Shown: positions 36,664-45,595, numbered from the stretch's first letter. The stretch: 64,000 nucleotides of DNA from Arcticibacter eurypsychrophilus (GCF_001730525.1 NZ_MDFN01000015.1:62001-126000), one strand, 5' to 3'. The notes: generated by a model not told the origin, from the letters alone. A program made the numbers and translations.

Positions 36664-37161
36664 TTATCTTCCGAAGAAAAAGTCTTTTTTATCAACACGA
36701 TTAGGATCTTCCAACGGAAATTCCTTTCTCATTGGAAAAGCGATCATGTCATCCATATTTAATATACGGCGCAGATCGGGATGCCCTTCAAAGTTTACCC
36801 CGTAAAAATCATATGTCTCACGTTCCATCCAATCCGCACCTTTCCATAAAACGAAGGCTGTTGGTATAGATGGATGTTCATCTTCCAGAAAAACCTTAAT
36901 TCGGATACGTACGTTTTGCCTGAAATTATGCAAATGATAAATCACTCCTATAGGTAATTTTGCTTCTGGAAAATGTATCCCTGTTATATCAGTAAGAAAA
37001 TTGAAACCAAGTTCCGTTTTCAGGAAAGTGAGCACATCAATGATCGTTTCTTTGTTCGTCTCAAAAGTTAGCAAACCTATTGGCTCACTGAATTCAAAAG
37101 CTTGGTCACCAAACCTAGCCGATATTTGTTCTATTAAAGCGGTGTTGCTTATCTTTTCCAT
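36664..37161 (-). CDS. nuoC: NADH-quinone oxidoreductase subunit C (30-kDa type)
   Basis: 165 residues. The 30-kDa signature is ERETYDFYGVNFEGHPDLRRIL, read as ERETYDFYGV and HPDLRRIL, followed by FPLEDPNR near the C-terminus. It is a structural subunit of the peripheral arm. Its start overlaps the nuoB stop by 1 base. Confidence 0.95.
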   Translation of the reverse strand: MEKISNTALIEQISARFGDQAFEFSEPIGLLTFETNKETIIDVLTFLKTELGFNFLTDITGIHFPEAKLPIGVIYHLHNFRQNVRIRIKVFLEDEHPSIPTAFVLWKGADWMERETYDFYGVNFEGHPDLRRILNMDDMIAFPMRKEFPLEDPNRVDKKDFFFGR

Positions 37162-37703
37162 TACTGAATACCGTATTTATTGAGTAACTCTTTATATTCA
37201 GCTGAGTTTCTGCGGCGCATCGGCTCATTACGTACCAAGTCTTGAAGCTTAAGTACACCACTTAATATAGCTTCTGGTCGGGGCGGACATCCTGGTACAT
37301 ATACATCTACCGGAATCACCTCATCTATTCCCTGGAGCACAGAGTAACTATCAAAAATTCCTCCACTTGTCGCACATGCGCCAACAGCAATAACCCAACG
37401 TGGTTCTGCCATTTGTATATAAACCTGTCTTAAAACAGGCGCCATTTTCTTCGCAATCGTTCCCATAACAAGCAACATGTCTGCCTGACGTGGAGAGAAA
37501 GAAGGCCTTTCTGATCCAAATCTTGCCAAATCATAATGTGCTCCCATGGTTGCCATAAATTCAATTCCGCAACAAGAAGTTGCAAAAGGCAATGGCCATA
37601 ACGAATTAGCACGAGCTAAGCCGACCACTTTATCAAAAGAAGTTGCAAAAAAACCTGAACCTTCAATACCCGCAGGTGCTTCGGCTAATTTTATATCACT
37701 CAT
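37161..37703 (-). CDS. nuoB: NADH-quinone oxidoreductase subunit B (N2 cluster)
   Basis: 180 residues. N2 cluster ligands are seen in [19 protein letters not shown] and VPGCPPRPE. It passes electrons to quinone. The 106-bp gap separating it from nuoA is unusual for this operon and contains two tandem -7-like boxes and a terminator-like hairpin, listed separately. nuoB-N could therefore be expressed separately from nuoA. Confidence 0.97.
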   Translation of the reverse strand: MSDIKLAEAPAGIEGSGFFATSFDKVVGLARANSLWPLPFATSCCGIEFMATMGAHYDLARFGSERPSFSPRQADMLLVMGTIAKKMAPVLRQVYIQMAEPRWVIAVGACATSGGIFDSYSVLQGIDEVIPVDVYVPGCPPRPEAILSGVLKLQDLVRNEPMRRRNSAEYKELLNKYGIQ

Positions 37704-37720
37704 CTTATTTCTTTTGAATT

Positions 37721-37752
37721 AAAAAAACTCATTCCAATACGTTTGAAATGAG
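37721..37752 (-). terminator. Terminator-like hairpin between nuoA and nuoB
   Basis: On the minus strand CTCATTTCAA pairs with TTGGAATGAG (10 bp, one G-U) around a 5-nt loop, followed at once by seven Ts (37727-37721). This is the form of an intrinsic terminator or attenuator, 18 bp upstream of the nuoB ATG. Confidence 0.7.
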
Positions 37753-37754
37753 CC

Positions 37755-37770
37755 CAAATTTACAAATTTA
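37755..37770 (-). promoter_or_regulatory. Tandem TAAATTTG boxes upstream of nuoB
   Basis: On the minus strand TAAATTTG occurs twice back to back, each an exact TAnnTTTG match. They lie just upstream of the hairpin at 37728-37752, so a transcript from here would begin with that hairpin. The match could be chance in AT-rich DNA. Confidence 0.4.
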
Positions 37771-37809
37771 GAATTGCATGTTACAACAGCTTGGTTATTT
37801 AGAAACATT

Positions 37810-38184
37810 CTAATCTCCCCATTCAATTGCTTTTTTCTTTATTATATAAATATATCCCAATAGCAAAGTAGCCATAAAAATAAACATCTCAATTAATCCA
37901 TCTACACCAAATTCGCGAAAATTTACCGCCCATGGATACATAAAAATCACCTCAATGTCAAATAAAACAAATAGAATTGCTACTAGAAAATACTTAATAG
38001 AAACCGGAGTTCGCGCATTCCCTATAACTTCTATACCTGCTTCAAAAGGACTTAACTTATCTGCAGTCTTCCGTTTAGGCCCAATCAGATGCGTTATAGT
38101 CATTGTCAAGACCACAAAACCTAATGCAACAAGCATTTGAAACAAAATAGGTAAGTAATCTACCGGTACACTTTGAACTTCCAT
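37810..38184 (-). CDS. nuoA: NADH-quinone oxidoreductase subunit A
   Basis: 124 residues, three spans. The family segment is KLSPFEAGIEVIGNARTPVSIKYFLVAILFVLFDIEVIFMYPWA, visible as SPFEAGIE, IKYFLVAILFVLFDIE and FMYPWA, including the loop that is mobile near the quinone site. It is the first gene of the nuo operon and has a -7 box 18-25 bp upstream of its ATG. Confidence 0.96.
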   Translation of the reverse strand: MEVQSVPVDYLPILFQMLVALGFVVLTMTITHLIGPKRKTADKLSPFEAGIEVIGNARTPVSIKYFLVAILFVLFDIEVIFMYPWAVNFREFGVDGLIEMFIFMATLLLGYIYIIKKKAIEWGD

Positions 38185-38201
38185 AGAATTAAATGTTTTT
38201 G

Positions 38202-38209
38202 CAAATATA
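38202..38209 (-). promoter_or_regulatory. -7 box of the nuo operon promoter
   Basis: On the minus strand TATATTTG, an exact TAnnTTTG match, lies 18 bp upstream of the nuoA ATG and implies a leader of about 12-15 nt. The upstream gene's terminator hairpin occupies the position where a -33 element would be expected. Confidence 0.6.
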
Positions 38210-38210
38210 A

Positions 38211-38237
38211 ATAAAGAGCCTGTATTAGGCTCTTTAT
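38211..38237 (-). terminator. Terminator hairpin of the exb-tonB-TPR operon
   Basis: ATAAAGAGCC pairs perfectly with GGCTCTTTAT around a 7-nt loop, directly after the stop of the TPR gene. The following minus-strand sequence is AT-rich with only short T runs. Confidence 0.65.
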
Positions 38238-38238
38238 T

Positions 38239-39900
38239 TTATTTTAAGGTATTCAATACGCTTAATGCATATTCATTAGTTGGATCAAGTGCGACAGCCT
38301 TATTAAAAAGCTCTTTTGATTTAGCCTGATTTGTCTTCAAATAATAAGCTCCAAGGTTATTATAAGATTCAACCAAATTTTTCTTATTTCTTACATCTGT
38401 AAGACCATCCGGTTTAGCTAAAACTACTTCAATGTATTTTTCAAAATGAGGAACCATTAATCCTTTTGAATTTTGGTCATCATCCAATAATCTGTTTGTT
38501 CTTGCACGATACAAATACGCATCAGCAGTACTAGGCGATTTTTGAGAAACTAAACTAAATGCTGAGTCTGCTCTTACCAACGCTTCCTTACTCGTCTTTT
38601 GAACTGCAGGAGTTTTACTTGCATAGTCGAAGTAGTTTGCCATTCCCAAATAGAAGTAGTCAAACAAATAAGTTTTGGATGCTGCATTCTTAACAGCTAA
38701 CTCATACAGATCTGCTGATAAACCGTATTTTCTTGCAGAAAATTCTGCTTTAGCCAATTCACTAATTGGTTCTGCGTAAGCAGAGTCAATCTCAACAGCC
38801 TTAGTTAAACTTACTACACCTGTAGAATCACCTGCTTTTAATTGTGCCTGACCCAAGTATAAATAATCCTGTGCAATGATACGCTTTGGATCAACCTTAC
38901 TCATAAAATCTTTCATTGCCTGAACACTACCGGCAAAATTACCGTTTTCATACAATGAATAACCTAGATAACGATAGATCCTTGGATTAGCCTTATCTTG
39001 TTTAATCATCTGTTGAGCTTCTGCTTCAAGTGCTTTATACTCACCTGCTAAAACCAAAAAGTCAGCATACCTCATTCTGGATTCCAATGAACGGTCAGTT
39101 AAATCCAAATACTTAGTATAAAACTGCAACGCTTCTTTAATCCTCGCCGCATATTGTTGAGGTTCAGCTTTAGCCCACAAATAATAAGTTTCTGCTAACT
39201 CGCGATATGCTGGTGCATAGTTTGCATTGATAGCAAGAACGCTTTTGAACTTATCAGCAGATTCCTGAAATGCTTTAGATTGTTTAATCAACTTACCTTG
39301 TTCAATTTCTGCTCTTAAAAGAGTCTTATCCATATCAAAAGCAGTGCGATAAGCTCCAAAAGCCTCACTGTTTTTCTTATCGCCACGATAAGCGTCGCCC
39401 ATCGCTAAAAAAACCTCAGCATCTTTTTCATTTATAGCCTTAGCCTTCTCTAAATTAGTTAATGCACTAGCATAATCAGGTACATCTGCATTGGTATAAG
39501 CTTTACCTATATACAAAAACGGACTGTTGTCCTTACGTTTAGCCAAAGAGATAGCCTTATCAAAATTAACTTTCGCAGCGGTAGGATTTTTGGCATCAAG
39601 ATCTATTGTTCCCAGCCCCACATAGTTCAAAGCATACTCAGCATTTGAACTTACGCCCTTTGTAAAAGTCGTCTTTGCGGAATCAGTATAATCATCTTTC
39701 AAATATACATTTCCTAAATAAAAATAATTCTCGCCACTAGTGGGCTGAGTCGCTATTAGTTTTTTAAGAATAGTTTTAGCTTGTTGATACTGTTCCGCAT
39801 CAATCGCCTTTTTCGCATCCCCTAAACTTTGCGCTAAAGCCGTTGTCCCCACAACTCCTAATAACAGACTCACTTGTATTGCTCTTCTTATAATATTCAT
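38239..39900 (-). CDS. Exported tetratricopeptide-repeat protein
   Basis: 553 residues with a signal peptide (about 1-23, ending TALAQ). The rest is a chain of TPR-like helix pairs, for example GENYFYLGNVYLKDDYTDSA and PRIYRYLGYSLYENGNFAGS. TPR proteins form scaffolds; no enzymatic motif is seen. It is the last gene of the exbB-exbD-exbD-tonB operon, 7 bp after the binding-protein lipoprotein, and is followed by a terminator hairpin. The shared operon suggests a periplasmic role connected to TonB-driven or envelope processes. Confidence 0.85.
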   Translation of the reverse strand: MNIIRRAIQVSLLLGVVGTTALAQSLGDAKKAIDAEQYQQAKTILKKLIATQPTSGENYFYLGNVYLKDDYTDSAKTTFTKGVSSNAEYALNYVGLGTIDLDAKNPTAAKVNFDKAISLAKRKDNSPFLYIGKAYTNADVPDYASALTNLEKAKAINEKDAEVFLAMGDAYRGDKKNSEAFGAYRTAFDMDKTLLRAEIEQGKLIKQSKAFQESADKFKSVLAINANYAPAYRELAETYYLWAKAEPQQYAARIKEALQFYTKYLDLTDRSLESRMRYADFLVLAGEYKALEAEAQQMIKQDKANPRIYRYLGYSLYENGNFAGSVQAMKDFMSKVDPKRIIAQDYLYLGQAQLKAGDSTGVVSLTKAVEIDSAYAEPISELAKAEFSARKYGLSADLYELAVKNAASKTYLFDYFYLGMANYFDYASKTPAVQKTSKEALVRADSAFSLVSQKSPSTADAYLYRARTNRLLDDDQNSKGLMVPHFEKYIEVVLAKPDGLTDVRNKKNLVESYNNLGAYYLKTNQAKSKELFNKAVALDPTNEYALSVLNTLK

Positions 39901-39907
39901 AGTTTAT

Positions 39908-40804
39908 CTATTCTTTATTTTTTCTAATTAATATTTCTCTGGTCGGAATACTATCAGGCATAAGCCCTGATTTCAAAACAACCCGCTGCCCAACTTCCCC
40001 AGCTAAAAAAGAAGCAAATCCTAAGCCAAGACCTCCTCCTGCCTGGCAGTTAATTATATAAACATTTCTGCTTAGCGGATATTGTTCTTGTGCAAGATTA
40101 TCCTGGTTTGGGATATAATACTTATCTGACCCTGGCTTACCAGGTAAGTTTTTAACCCTCATCAACTTTAATTCTGCTACAATACCCTCTAATTCCACAG
40201 GAGGCTGTTTAATCCAATTGAAACCTATAACACCAATTGAACCCAAATTATTGTGTACATACTTAATTACTTCTTGATTTGAATTTAAAGCATAAACCCC
40301 TTTTTGAGGTAATTGTTTAACTTCAGCCAGCTCCATTAAATATCGTACCGTACTAGAGTTCGCATTATCAAACACCAATTGACGTCTCGAAGTTCTACCC
40401 TGCAATATATCAATAAGTTCCTGAACAGTAATCAATGTATCAGCGGTTGATTTATTTACTACCAGTGCTATTGCATCAATTGCAAAACGATTAACATGTA
40501 TTAGTAACTTTCTGTTTTGAATTATTTTTGCTTCATCAGGCCTTAAATTTCGTGTCAAAATAGCAATACGAGCGCTATCTGCAAGAAAGTCTCTGATCAC
40601 ATTATTTTCAGTGTCATAGCTGGCTGATATTTTTGCCTGTTTATAGATATTTTCAAATACAACCAGTTCATCCTCGATGATAGGAGTTACACTCTCATCA
40701 ACCAACATTTTGGTTGTTCCTGTTGTTTCCGTTTCAGTCTCCTTACCTTTACAGGATGTAAACACGATCCCTGTCAGCACAAATAAATAAAACCAATATT
40801 TCAT
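39908..40804 (-). CDS. PstS-like periplasmic binding lipoprotein
   Basis: 298 residues. A lipoprotein signal ends in FTSC (Cys18). The body resembles phosphate-type periplasmic binding proteins: AIDAIALVVNKS, LIDILQGRTSRR, SSTVRYLMEL and GSIGVIGFNWI. The cargo is not known, and no ABC transporter genes are nearby. It lies between the 73-residue membrane protein and the TPR gene in the TonB operon. PstS-like proteins in this position are, to my memory, a recurring feature of Bacteroidota exb-tonB operons. Confidence 0.8.
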   Translation of the reverse strand: MKYWFYLFVLTGIVFTSCKGKETETETTGTTKMLVDESVTPIIEDELVVFENIYKQAKISASYDTENNVIRDFLADSARIAILTRNLRPDEAKIIQNRKLLIHVNRFAIDAIALVVNKSTADTLITVQELIDILQGRTSRRQLVFDNANSSTVRYLMELAEVKQLPQKGVYALNSNQEVIKYVHNNLGSIGVIGFNWIKQPPVELEGIVAELKLMRVKNLPGKPGSDKYYIPNQDNLAQEQYPLSRNVYIINCQAGGGLGLGFASFLAGEVGQRVVLKSGLMPDSIPTREILIRKNKE

Positions 40805-40810
40805 ATCTAA

Positions 40811-41032
40811 TTAATCCCGCTTGGTTTGTAATACTCTCAACAATCTTAGGAAAGCGTATAGGATCAAAAAAGAACCTAAAGCAATCCGATATGTCTTATT
40901 AAGGGTTAATGGAATATCATCCCAAAAGATTAAAGCCAGTCCTAATGCCAAATAGAAAACAAACATGACTGACCCTAAAATGAACAAAAATCGCTTTTGG
41001 GGCGATTTTTGCTGATTTTCATTATTAAACAT
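40811..41032 (-). CDS. Small two-span membrane protein of the tonB operon, unknown function
   Basis: 73 residues. A polar basic N-terminus (about 1-14) precedes two membrane spans (FLFILGSVMFVFYLALGLAL and YRIALGSFLILYAFLRLL) and a basic tail. No family is recognised. It fits exactly between tonB (ATG overlaps nothing; the genes abut) and the binding-protein gene 6 bp downstream, so it is a genuine operon member. Its position suggests a membrane partner of the TonB complex, which is inference. Confidence 0.8.
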   Translation of the reverse strand: MFNNENQQKSPQKRFLFILGSVMFVFYLALGLALIFWDDIPLTLNKTYRIALGSFLILYAFLRLLRVLQTKRD

Positions 41033-41863
41033 TTATTGTCCCTCCAGATTCAGCATGATCGGTAATGTATACTGAACACGAACTGGTCTTCCATTTTGAA
41101 TACCGGGCTTCCATCTGGGGGCCTTTTTCAAGAGCCTTACCGCTTCTTCACCTGTACCCATTCCAAGATCTCTCAGAACTTTAATATCAGTTAAACTACC
41201 ATCTTTTTCAACAACGAAGCTCATGGTAATACGGCCTGAAACACCTTGCTCTCTGGCAGCAGCAGGATAAACATAATTTTTTCCTACATAACCATAGAAC
41301 TTAGGCATACCACCCGGAAATTCCGGCATTTGCTCAATACTAGCAAAATCATATACCGCATTATCTTCTACAACCGCTGCTTTTGTCGGAGGAGCAGTAC
41401 CAACTGGTTCATCAATTCTGATTTCTGCATTTGGATCTCCTGCTAAGGTCTTCTGACCTGGATCAGCGACTTTTAATTCCTCAACCGTAGGTGGTTCTTC
41501 ATCTCTAACCTTATCAGCAGGAACTACTACTGGTGGCGGGAAACGAACCTGATCTACTCTAGGCTTCGGTGGTTCCGCAGCAGGAGGGGGAGGTGGTGCT
41601 TGCTCATCTACTGGCGGTGGTGGTGTTAAAACAACCTCAGTCTGAATGACCTTGTCGCTTTCACTCTCAGGAACAATCCCTTTTAAGAATTTGGCAATAA
41701 GAGGCGCTGACATAACAAGTATAAAAAGCACTGCTCCTATAACCATCGCCTTGTTCGTGGTCTTGTTATTATCTTTCCTTAGCTGATAAGCCCCATAAGC
41801 CTGGTTCCTATCAGTAAAGATAACATCTATCCACTCACGGTTAAAAATATCTAATTTTGCCAT
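41033..41863 (-). CDS. Energy transducer TonB
   Basis: 276 residues. The N-terminal DRNQAYGAYQLRKDNNK is typical of Bacteroidota TonB proteins, followed by one membrane span (about 40-60), a Pro-rich periplasmic stretch (about 82-115), and a C-terminal TonB domain with YPAAAREQGVSGRITMSFVV and RWKPGIQNGRPVRVQYTLPI. It transmits proton-motive energy from ExbBD to outer-membrane transporters such as SusC. It is the fourth gene of the operon. Confidence 0.94.
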   Translation of the reverse strand: MAKLDIFNREWIDVIFTDRNQAYGAYQLRKDNNKTTNKAMVIGAVLFILVMSAPLIAKFLKGIVPESESDKVIQTEVVLTPPPPVDEQAPPPPPAAEPPKPRVDQVRFPPPVVVPADKVRDEEPPTVEELKVADPGQKTLAGDPNAEIRIDEPVGTAPPTKAAVVEDNAVYDFASIEQMPEFPGGMPKFYGYVGKNYVYPAAAREQGVSGRITMSFVVEKDGSLTDIKVLRDLGMGTGEEAVRLLKKAPRWKPGIQNGRPVRVQYTLPIMLNLEGQ

Positions 41864-41910
41864 TTTAAATTTGTTTCATCCCAATATGGAACCTATCCAT
41901 CTGGGCTATT

Positions 41911-42453
41911 TTAATAAATCTTATCACGCTTTAAGAGATCTACCTCTGGAGCGCTGATGTCTACAATCGCGTACTGCTTGGTATTCGTGATTTTCATTTC
42001 ATCCAAAATATCTACCAAATTTTTGTAATTTGATTTATCACTTGGTTTAATAATGATAATCATATCTTTTCCGGTAGCTGCTTTAATATCTTTGGCTTTA
42101 CCGATAATCGTTTTACGAATACCATTCTTGCCAAAATTCTCTACTGTTGGAGGTGTTAATGAATTTCCAGCGATACCAATAAACCATTCTATCCGGTTTG
42201 CGTTACCTAACAAAACAGTCATTGTACGTGTATCCGCTACATCTAACTGCTCATTCGGATTCACATCATCCTTATCTGGCATTGCCAGGTCCATTGCCTG
42301 TGGCTTTGCAAGAGTAGTTGTTAGCATAAAGAAGGTAATCAATAAGAACATTAAATCCACCATAGGTGTCATATCTACCCGTGTTGACTGTTTCTTACTT
42401 CTTACTTTACCACCCTTATGATTACCCCCGCCGCCGCTATCTAATTCTGCCAT
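41911..42453 (-). CDS. exbD: Biopolymer transporter ExbD (second copy)
   Basis: 180 residues. STRVDMTPMVDLMFLLITFFMLTTT contains the membrane helix with the proton-carrying Asp (VDLMFLL), followed by a periplasmic domain. It is paired with the upstream exbD copy 21 bp away; the two differ clearly in sequence. Two ExbD paralogues per operon are common in this phylum. The start is chosen at the ATG with a Gly-rich head (DSGGGGNHKGGK). Confidence 0.93.
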   Translation of the reverse strand: MAELDSGGGGNHKGGKVRSKKQSTRVDMTPMVDLMFLLITFFMLTTTLAKPQAMDLAMPDKDDVNPNEQLDVADTRTMTVLLGNANRIEWFIGIAGNSLTPPTVENFGKNGIRKTIIGKAKDIKAATGKDMIIIIKPSDKSNYKNLVDILDEMKITNTKQYAIVDISAPEVDLLKRDKIY

Positions 42454-42474
42454 GTTATTTTACGTTTGTAATTG

Positions 42475-43095
42475 TTAGTCCTGAGCTTCCATTGAAGTAA
42501 TCAAGCTAAACTTGTTTACCTTTTGTTTTTGTAAAATATTAATTACCCTTTTGATTGTTGGATACTCTTCATCTGAATCACCCTTAATGGAAACACGCAT
42601 TTGCTTGTCGTTTAATTCTTTTGTAGCAATACGGGACTGATAAATCCATTCATGCAATTGTGAAGCTGCTCCATTTACAGAATCAATAGGGATTCCCGTT
42701 TGAAGCCCTGGTTTATTCCTTTCCTCACTCTTCAAATCAATGACCTGACCTAACTGACTAATCGGAACTCCAAACCCTTCCATCAAGGAAAATCTTTTTA
42801 TTTGTGCTGGTGTAAATGGAACCTTGTAACGTTCTGACATTTTCTGTAACACCCGCTCACGGATCATAGTCCCTTTAACTCCAAAGAATACTTTGCCACC
42901 TCCAATTGTTATCGTAGCAATGTCCACTTCTGGAACTTTAATTTTTACTGTTGATGAAGGAGTATCAACGATAAGGGCTTCTGGTTGACGAGCTGTTGCT
43001 GTTAAAATAAAAAATGTTAACAACAGGGAAGCCATATCACACATTGCCGTCATATCAATTGCGGTACTCTTTCTTGGTACTTTTACTCTAGGCAT
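42475..43095 (-). CDS. exbD: Biopolymer transporter ExbD (first copy)
   Basis: 206 residues. STAIDMTAMCDMASLLLTFFILTATAR carries the single membrane helix; the key Asp is in CDMASLL. A longer periplasmic region follows than in the second copy. With ExbB it forms the proton-driven motor that energises TonB. It lies 93 bp after exbB. Confidence 0.93.
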   Translation of the reverse strand: MPRVKVPRKSTAIDMTAMCDMASLLLTFFILTATARQPEALIVDTPSSTVKIKVPEVDIATITIGGGKVFFGVKGTMIRERVLQKMSERYKVPFTPAQIKRFSLMEGFGVPISQLGQVIDLKSEERNKPGLQTGIPIDSVNGAASQLHEWIYQSRIATKELNDKQMRVSIKGDSDEEYPTIKRVINILQKQKVNKFSLITSMEAQD

Positions 43096-43188
43096 CGTTC
43101 TACTTTATATGATTCCTTAATCTCTTTACCTATTGATGAAAATATTTCGGATATTCCATAAGACCATCCGAAATATTTTTATCAATTA

Positions 43189-44016
43189 TTATTTATGTGT
43201 ACTTGCGTAAGTCTGAACAATTGAGAAACCTGCTTCATCAATTGAATAAGTCAACTTATCGATTTTCGATGTGAAGATATTGTACATGATGATCGCTACT
43301 GTTGATACCGAAATACCGGTTGCAGTATTAATAAGCGCTTCAGAAATACCATTTGCTAATGCTGCCTGATCCGGAGCACCTGCTGTAGCTAAGGCAGCAA
43401 ACGACTTGATCATACCTGTTACTGTTCCTAACAAACCTACCAATGTACCTGTAGATACCAGGGTAGCAATGATTGTTAAGTTTTGTTCCAACATTGGCAT
43501 TTCTAAAGAAGTAGCTTCTTCAATATCCTTCTGGATTGCTAATGAAGCTTGCTCAATATCCATTGTCTGGTCTGTTTCCACTTCTTTGTACTTTCTCAAA
43601 CCTGATTTAATCACGTTTGCAACAGATCCTTTTTGTTTGTCACATTCAGCAATCGCTGTGTCAATGCTTCCAGCTGATAATAAAGACTGAATCTTTCTAA
43701 CAAAATGTTCTACACTGCCTGATCCAGCAGCTTTCGAAATTACGATAAACCGCTCAATTGAAAATACGATTACCATTAAAAACATACCAAAAAGCATTGG
43801 TACAATAACTCCTCCTTTGTAAATCATACCGAAAAAGTTTCCGGGTAGTGGGTGACCTAATTCTGGATCTCCTCCGTCAAAATTTGATGGATGTCCCATA
43901 ACGAACTTCCAAATAAGGATTCCAATAACGATACAGATAACGATTGTTAGACTTGCAAAAATGCTTGAACCAGAGCTTTCTTTCTTCGCAGTTGTTGGTT
44001 TTGGTGCGGTTGCCAT
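43189..44016 (-). CDS. exbB: MotA/TolQ/ExbB proton channel protein
   Basis: 275 residues with three to four membrane spans. The family region is LTIIATLVSTGTLVGLLGTVTGMIKSFAAL, seen as TGTLVGLLGTVTGMIKSF, followed by ALINTATGISVSTVAIIMYN. It forms the ring around the ExbD dimer. It is the first gene of the operon with a -7 box about 70 bp upstream. The Pro/Thr/Lys-rich head is cytoplasmic. Confidence 0.94.
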   Translation of the reverse strand: MATAPKPTTAKKESSGSSIFASLTIVICIVIGILIWKFVMGHPSNFDGGDPELGHPLPGNFFGMIYKGGVIVPMLFGMFLMVIVFSIERFIVISKAAGSGSVEHFVRKIQSLLSAGSIDTAIAECDKQKGSVANVIKSGLRKYKEVETDQTMDIEQASLAIQKDIEEATSLEMPMLEQNLTIIATLVSTGTLVGLLGTVTGMIKSFAALATAGAPDQAALANGISEALINTATGISVSTVAIIMYNIFTSKIDKLTYSIDEAGFSIVQTYASTHK

Positions 44017-44085
44017 TCTTCTTGAAATTTAGTTTTTAGTGTTAATTAAAATATAATAGTTACGATTTATTGAAAATTATGATAA

Positions 44086-44093
44086 CAAAAATA
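44086..44093 (-). promoter_or_regulatory. -7 box of the exbB operon promoter
   Basis: On the minus strand TATTTTTG, an exact TAnnTTTG match, gives a leader of about 63 nt before the exbB ATG. The surrounding 278-bp gap is otherwise AT-rich without recognised structure. Confidence 0.45.
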
Positions 44094-44294
44094 GAAGTTT
44101 TAAAACTAATAAAATGTGATTCTAATTACATTTAAAATTAAATCACCCCTATAGCATTATTTACTGAACTGACATTGTTTAATTAATCCGTCTTTATTTT
44201 TAACAATATTATACAATAAAAACGATTTTTTTCTAAAATTACAAATTAGTGATGCTAAATGAACTAAAAAATCACACTTAAGCTCATATTTGCA

Positions 44295-44636
44295 TTATCC
44301 ACCTGATTTTTTCACTCTATAACCCTCAGATTTTAAATAATCTAAGATTTTATCACGAAAATCGCCCTGTACAATAATTTCTCCATTTTTTGCAGCCCCA
44401 CCGGCACCACATTTGGTTTTTAACTTCTTTCCTAATATTTCAAGGTCAGTAACCGTTCCTTTAAAACCAGTTATTAATGTAACAGCTTTCCCATTTCTTT
44501 GCTTTTTGTCAAGCTGAACCCGTAAATCCTGTTGCCCCGCACCTAAAGTTATTGCTTCAGGTGTAACTTCATAGTCATACTCGAAACTTGGATCCGTCGA
44601 ATAAACCACTCCGTTAATGTTGTTTTTTTTTGACAT
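44295..44636 (-). CDS. SUI1/YciH-family translation factor
   Basis: 113 residues, start at ATG 44636 (MSKKNNINGVVY), which is preferred because an upstream ATG would run into the neighbouring gene. The SUI1 fold shows KQRNGKAVTLITGFKG, KLKTKCGAGGAAKNGEIIVQGD (in parts) and a C-terminal KSEGYRVKKSGG. It is a homologue of eukaryotic eIF1; the bacterial proteins are thought to affect start-codon fidelity. It starts 5 bp after the diacylglycerol-kinase-like gene. Confidence 0.93.
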   Translation of the reverse strand: MSKKNNINGVVYSTDPSFEYDYEVTPEAITLGAGQQDLRVQLDKKQRNGKAVTLITGFKGTVTDLEILGKKLKTKCGAGGAAKNGEIIVQGDFRDKILDYLKSEGYRVKKSGG

Positions 44637-44641
44637 TATTG

Positions 44642-45514
44642 CTAATATAAAACACAAAGAGACAAAGGGTTCACATTAATCAAGATTTCCTTCCCTAGAT
44701 TTATTGCTTCCCCATCAATATGAACCATTGCATTATTATCAGACTGTATACGTATAGTTTTCCCTTTTATTATTTCGACATACCTCGATTTTTCAGAAGT
44801 TTTCGCAAACATTCGCAAACCCATTGAAACAAAGAGATATAGAGGAAAAGGTTTTATCACACAAATATCCAGAAGTCCGTCGTCAAGCAGTGCCTTCGGC
44901 GCAATATGCGCATTATTTCCATACTGACTGGAATTAGCAATACTTATCATAAAGGCATCCCGTATATATTCTTTCCCATCTATGTCTATTCTATACCGGT
45001 CTGGCTTATAATTGATCACTTCGGAAAAAGCAGTTTTAACGTATCCCGAAAAGCCCCTACCCTTTAATGAAGCAAACTTATGACTAATATAGGCATCAAA
45101 ACCCAAACCAGCCATATTAAAAAATTTGTATTCATTTAAACAGGCCGAATCTATTAAACGGGTATTCCATTTATTTAATTGCAACACTGCCTTTTTTTTA
45201 TTCAGTGGAATACCTAACGAACGGGCAAGGCCATTACCCGAACCACACGGAATGATCCCCATAATGGTCTTACTTCCCAAAATCGCAGAAGCAACCTCAT
45301 TTATAGTTCCATCTCCACCCACTGCCACAACCACCTCAACACCTTTATCAACCGCTTCAAGCGTCATTTCAAAGGCATGTTTTGGTCGGTTTGTATAAGC
45401 GAATTCAGCTGTATAAAGACGATTATCAAGGTATTTTTTTACTAAAAAAGGGAAGTCAAGCTTGTTTTTGCCTCCCGATATTGGATTTATGATAAATAGT
45501 ATATTCTTTTTCAA
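44642..45514 (-). CDS. Diacylglycerol/lipid kinase (YegS/DgkB-type)
   Basis: 290 residues. NPISGGKNK near 10-18 and the nucleotide-binding motif GGDGTINEVASAI, with CGSGNGLARSLGIP, define the DAGK catalytic family. It phosphorylates diacylglycerol or related lipids at the membrane. It is the upstream member of a two-gene unit with the SUI1 factor and diverges from metK. Confidence 0.93.
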   Translation of the reverse strand: MKKNILFIINPISGGKNKLDFPFLVKKYLDNRLYTAEFAYTNRPKHAFEMTLEAVDKGVEVVVAVGGDGTINEVASAILGSKTIMGIIPCGSGNGLARSLGIPLNKKKAVLQLNKWNTRLIDSACLNEYKFFNMAGLGFDAYISHKFASLKGRGFSGYVKTAFSEVINYKPDRYRIDIDGKEYIRDAFMISIANSSQYGNNAHIAPKALLDDGLLDICVIKPFPLYLFVSMGLRMFAKTSEKSRYVEIIKGKTIRIQSDNNAMVHIDGEAINLGKEILINVNPLSLCVLY

Positions 45515-45580
45515 CCAGTTATGCCTCTTATATTCTTGGGCTAAATTAGGTTTTAATTTCTCATAATATAAAAAATCTTA

Positions 45581-45588
45581 TAAATTTG
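45581..45588 (+). promoter_or_regulatory. -7 box of the metK promoter
   Basis: TAAATTTG, an exact TAnnTTTG match, predicts a start near 45593-45596, immediately before the predicted SAM-sensing fold. This spacing supports both calls. Confidence 0.65.
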
Positions 45589-45595
45589 CAGCGCT

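Noticed and set aside
42053-42421. 122-codon plus-strand open frame opposite exbD
   Set aside because: The hydrophobic pattern reflects the antisense of an ExbD membrane helix; no start signals are seen.
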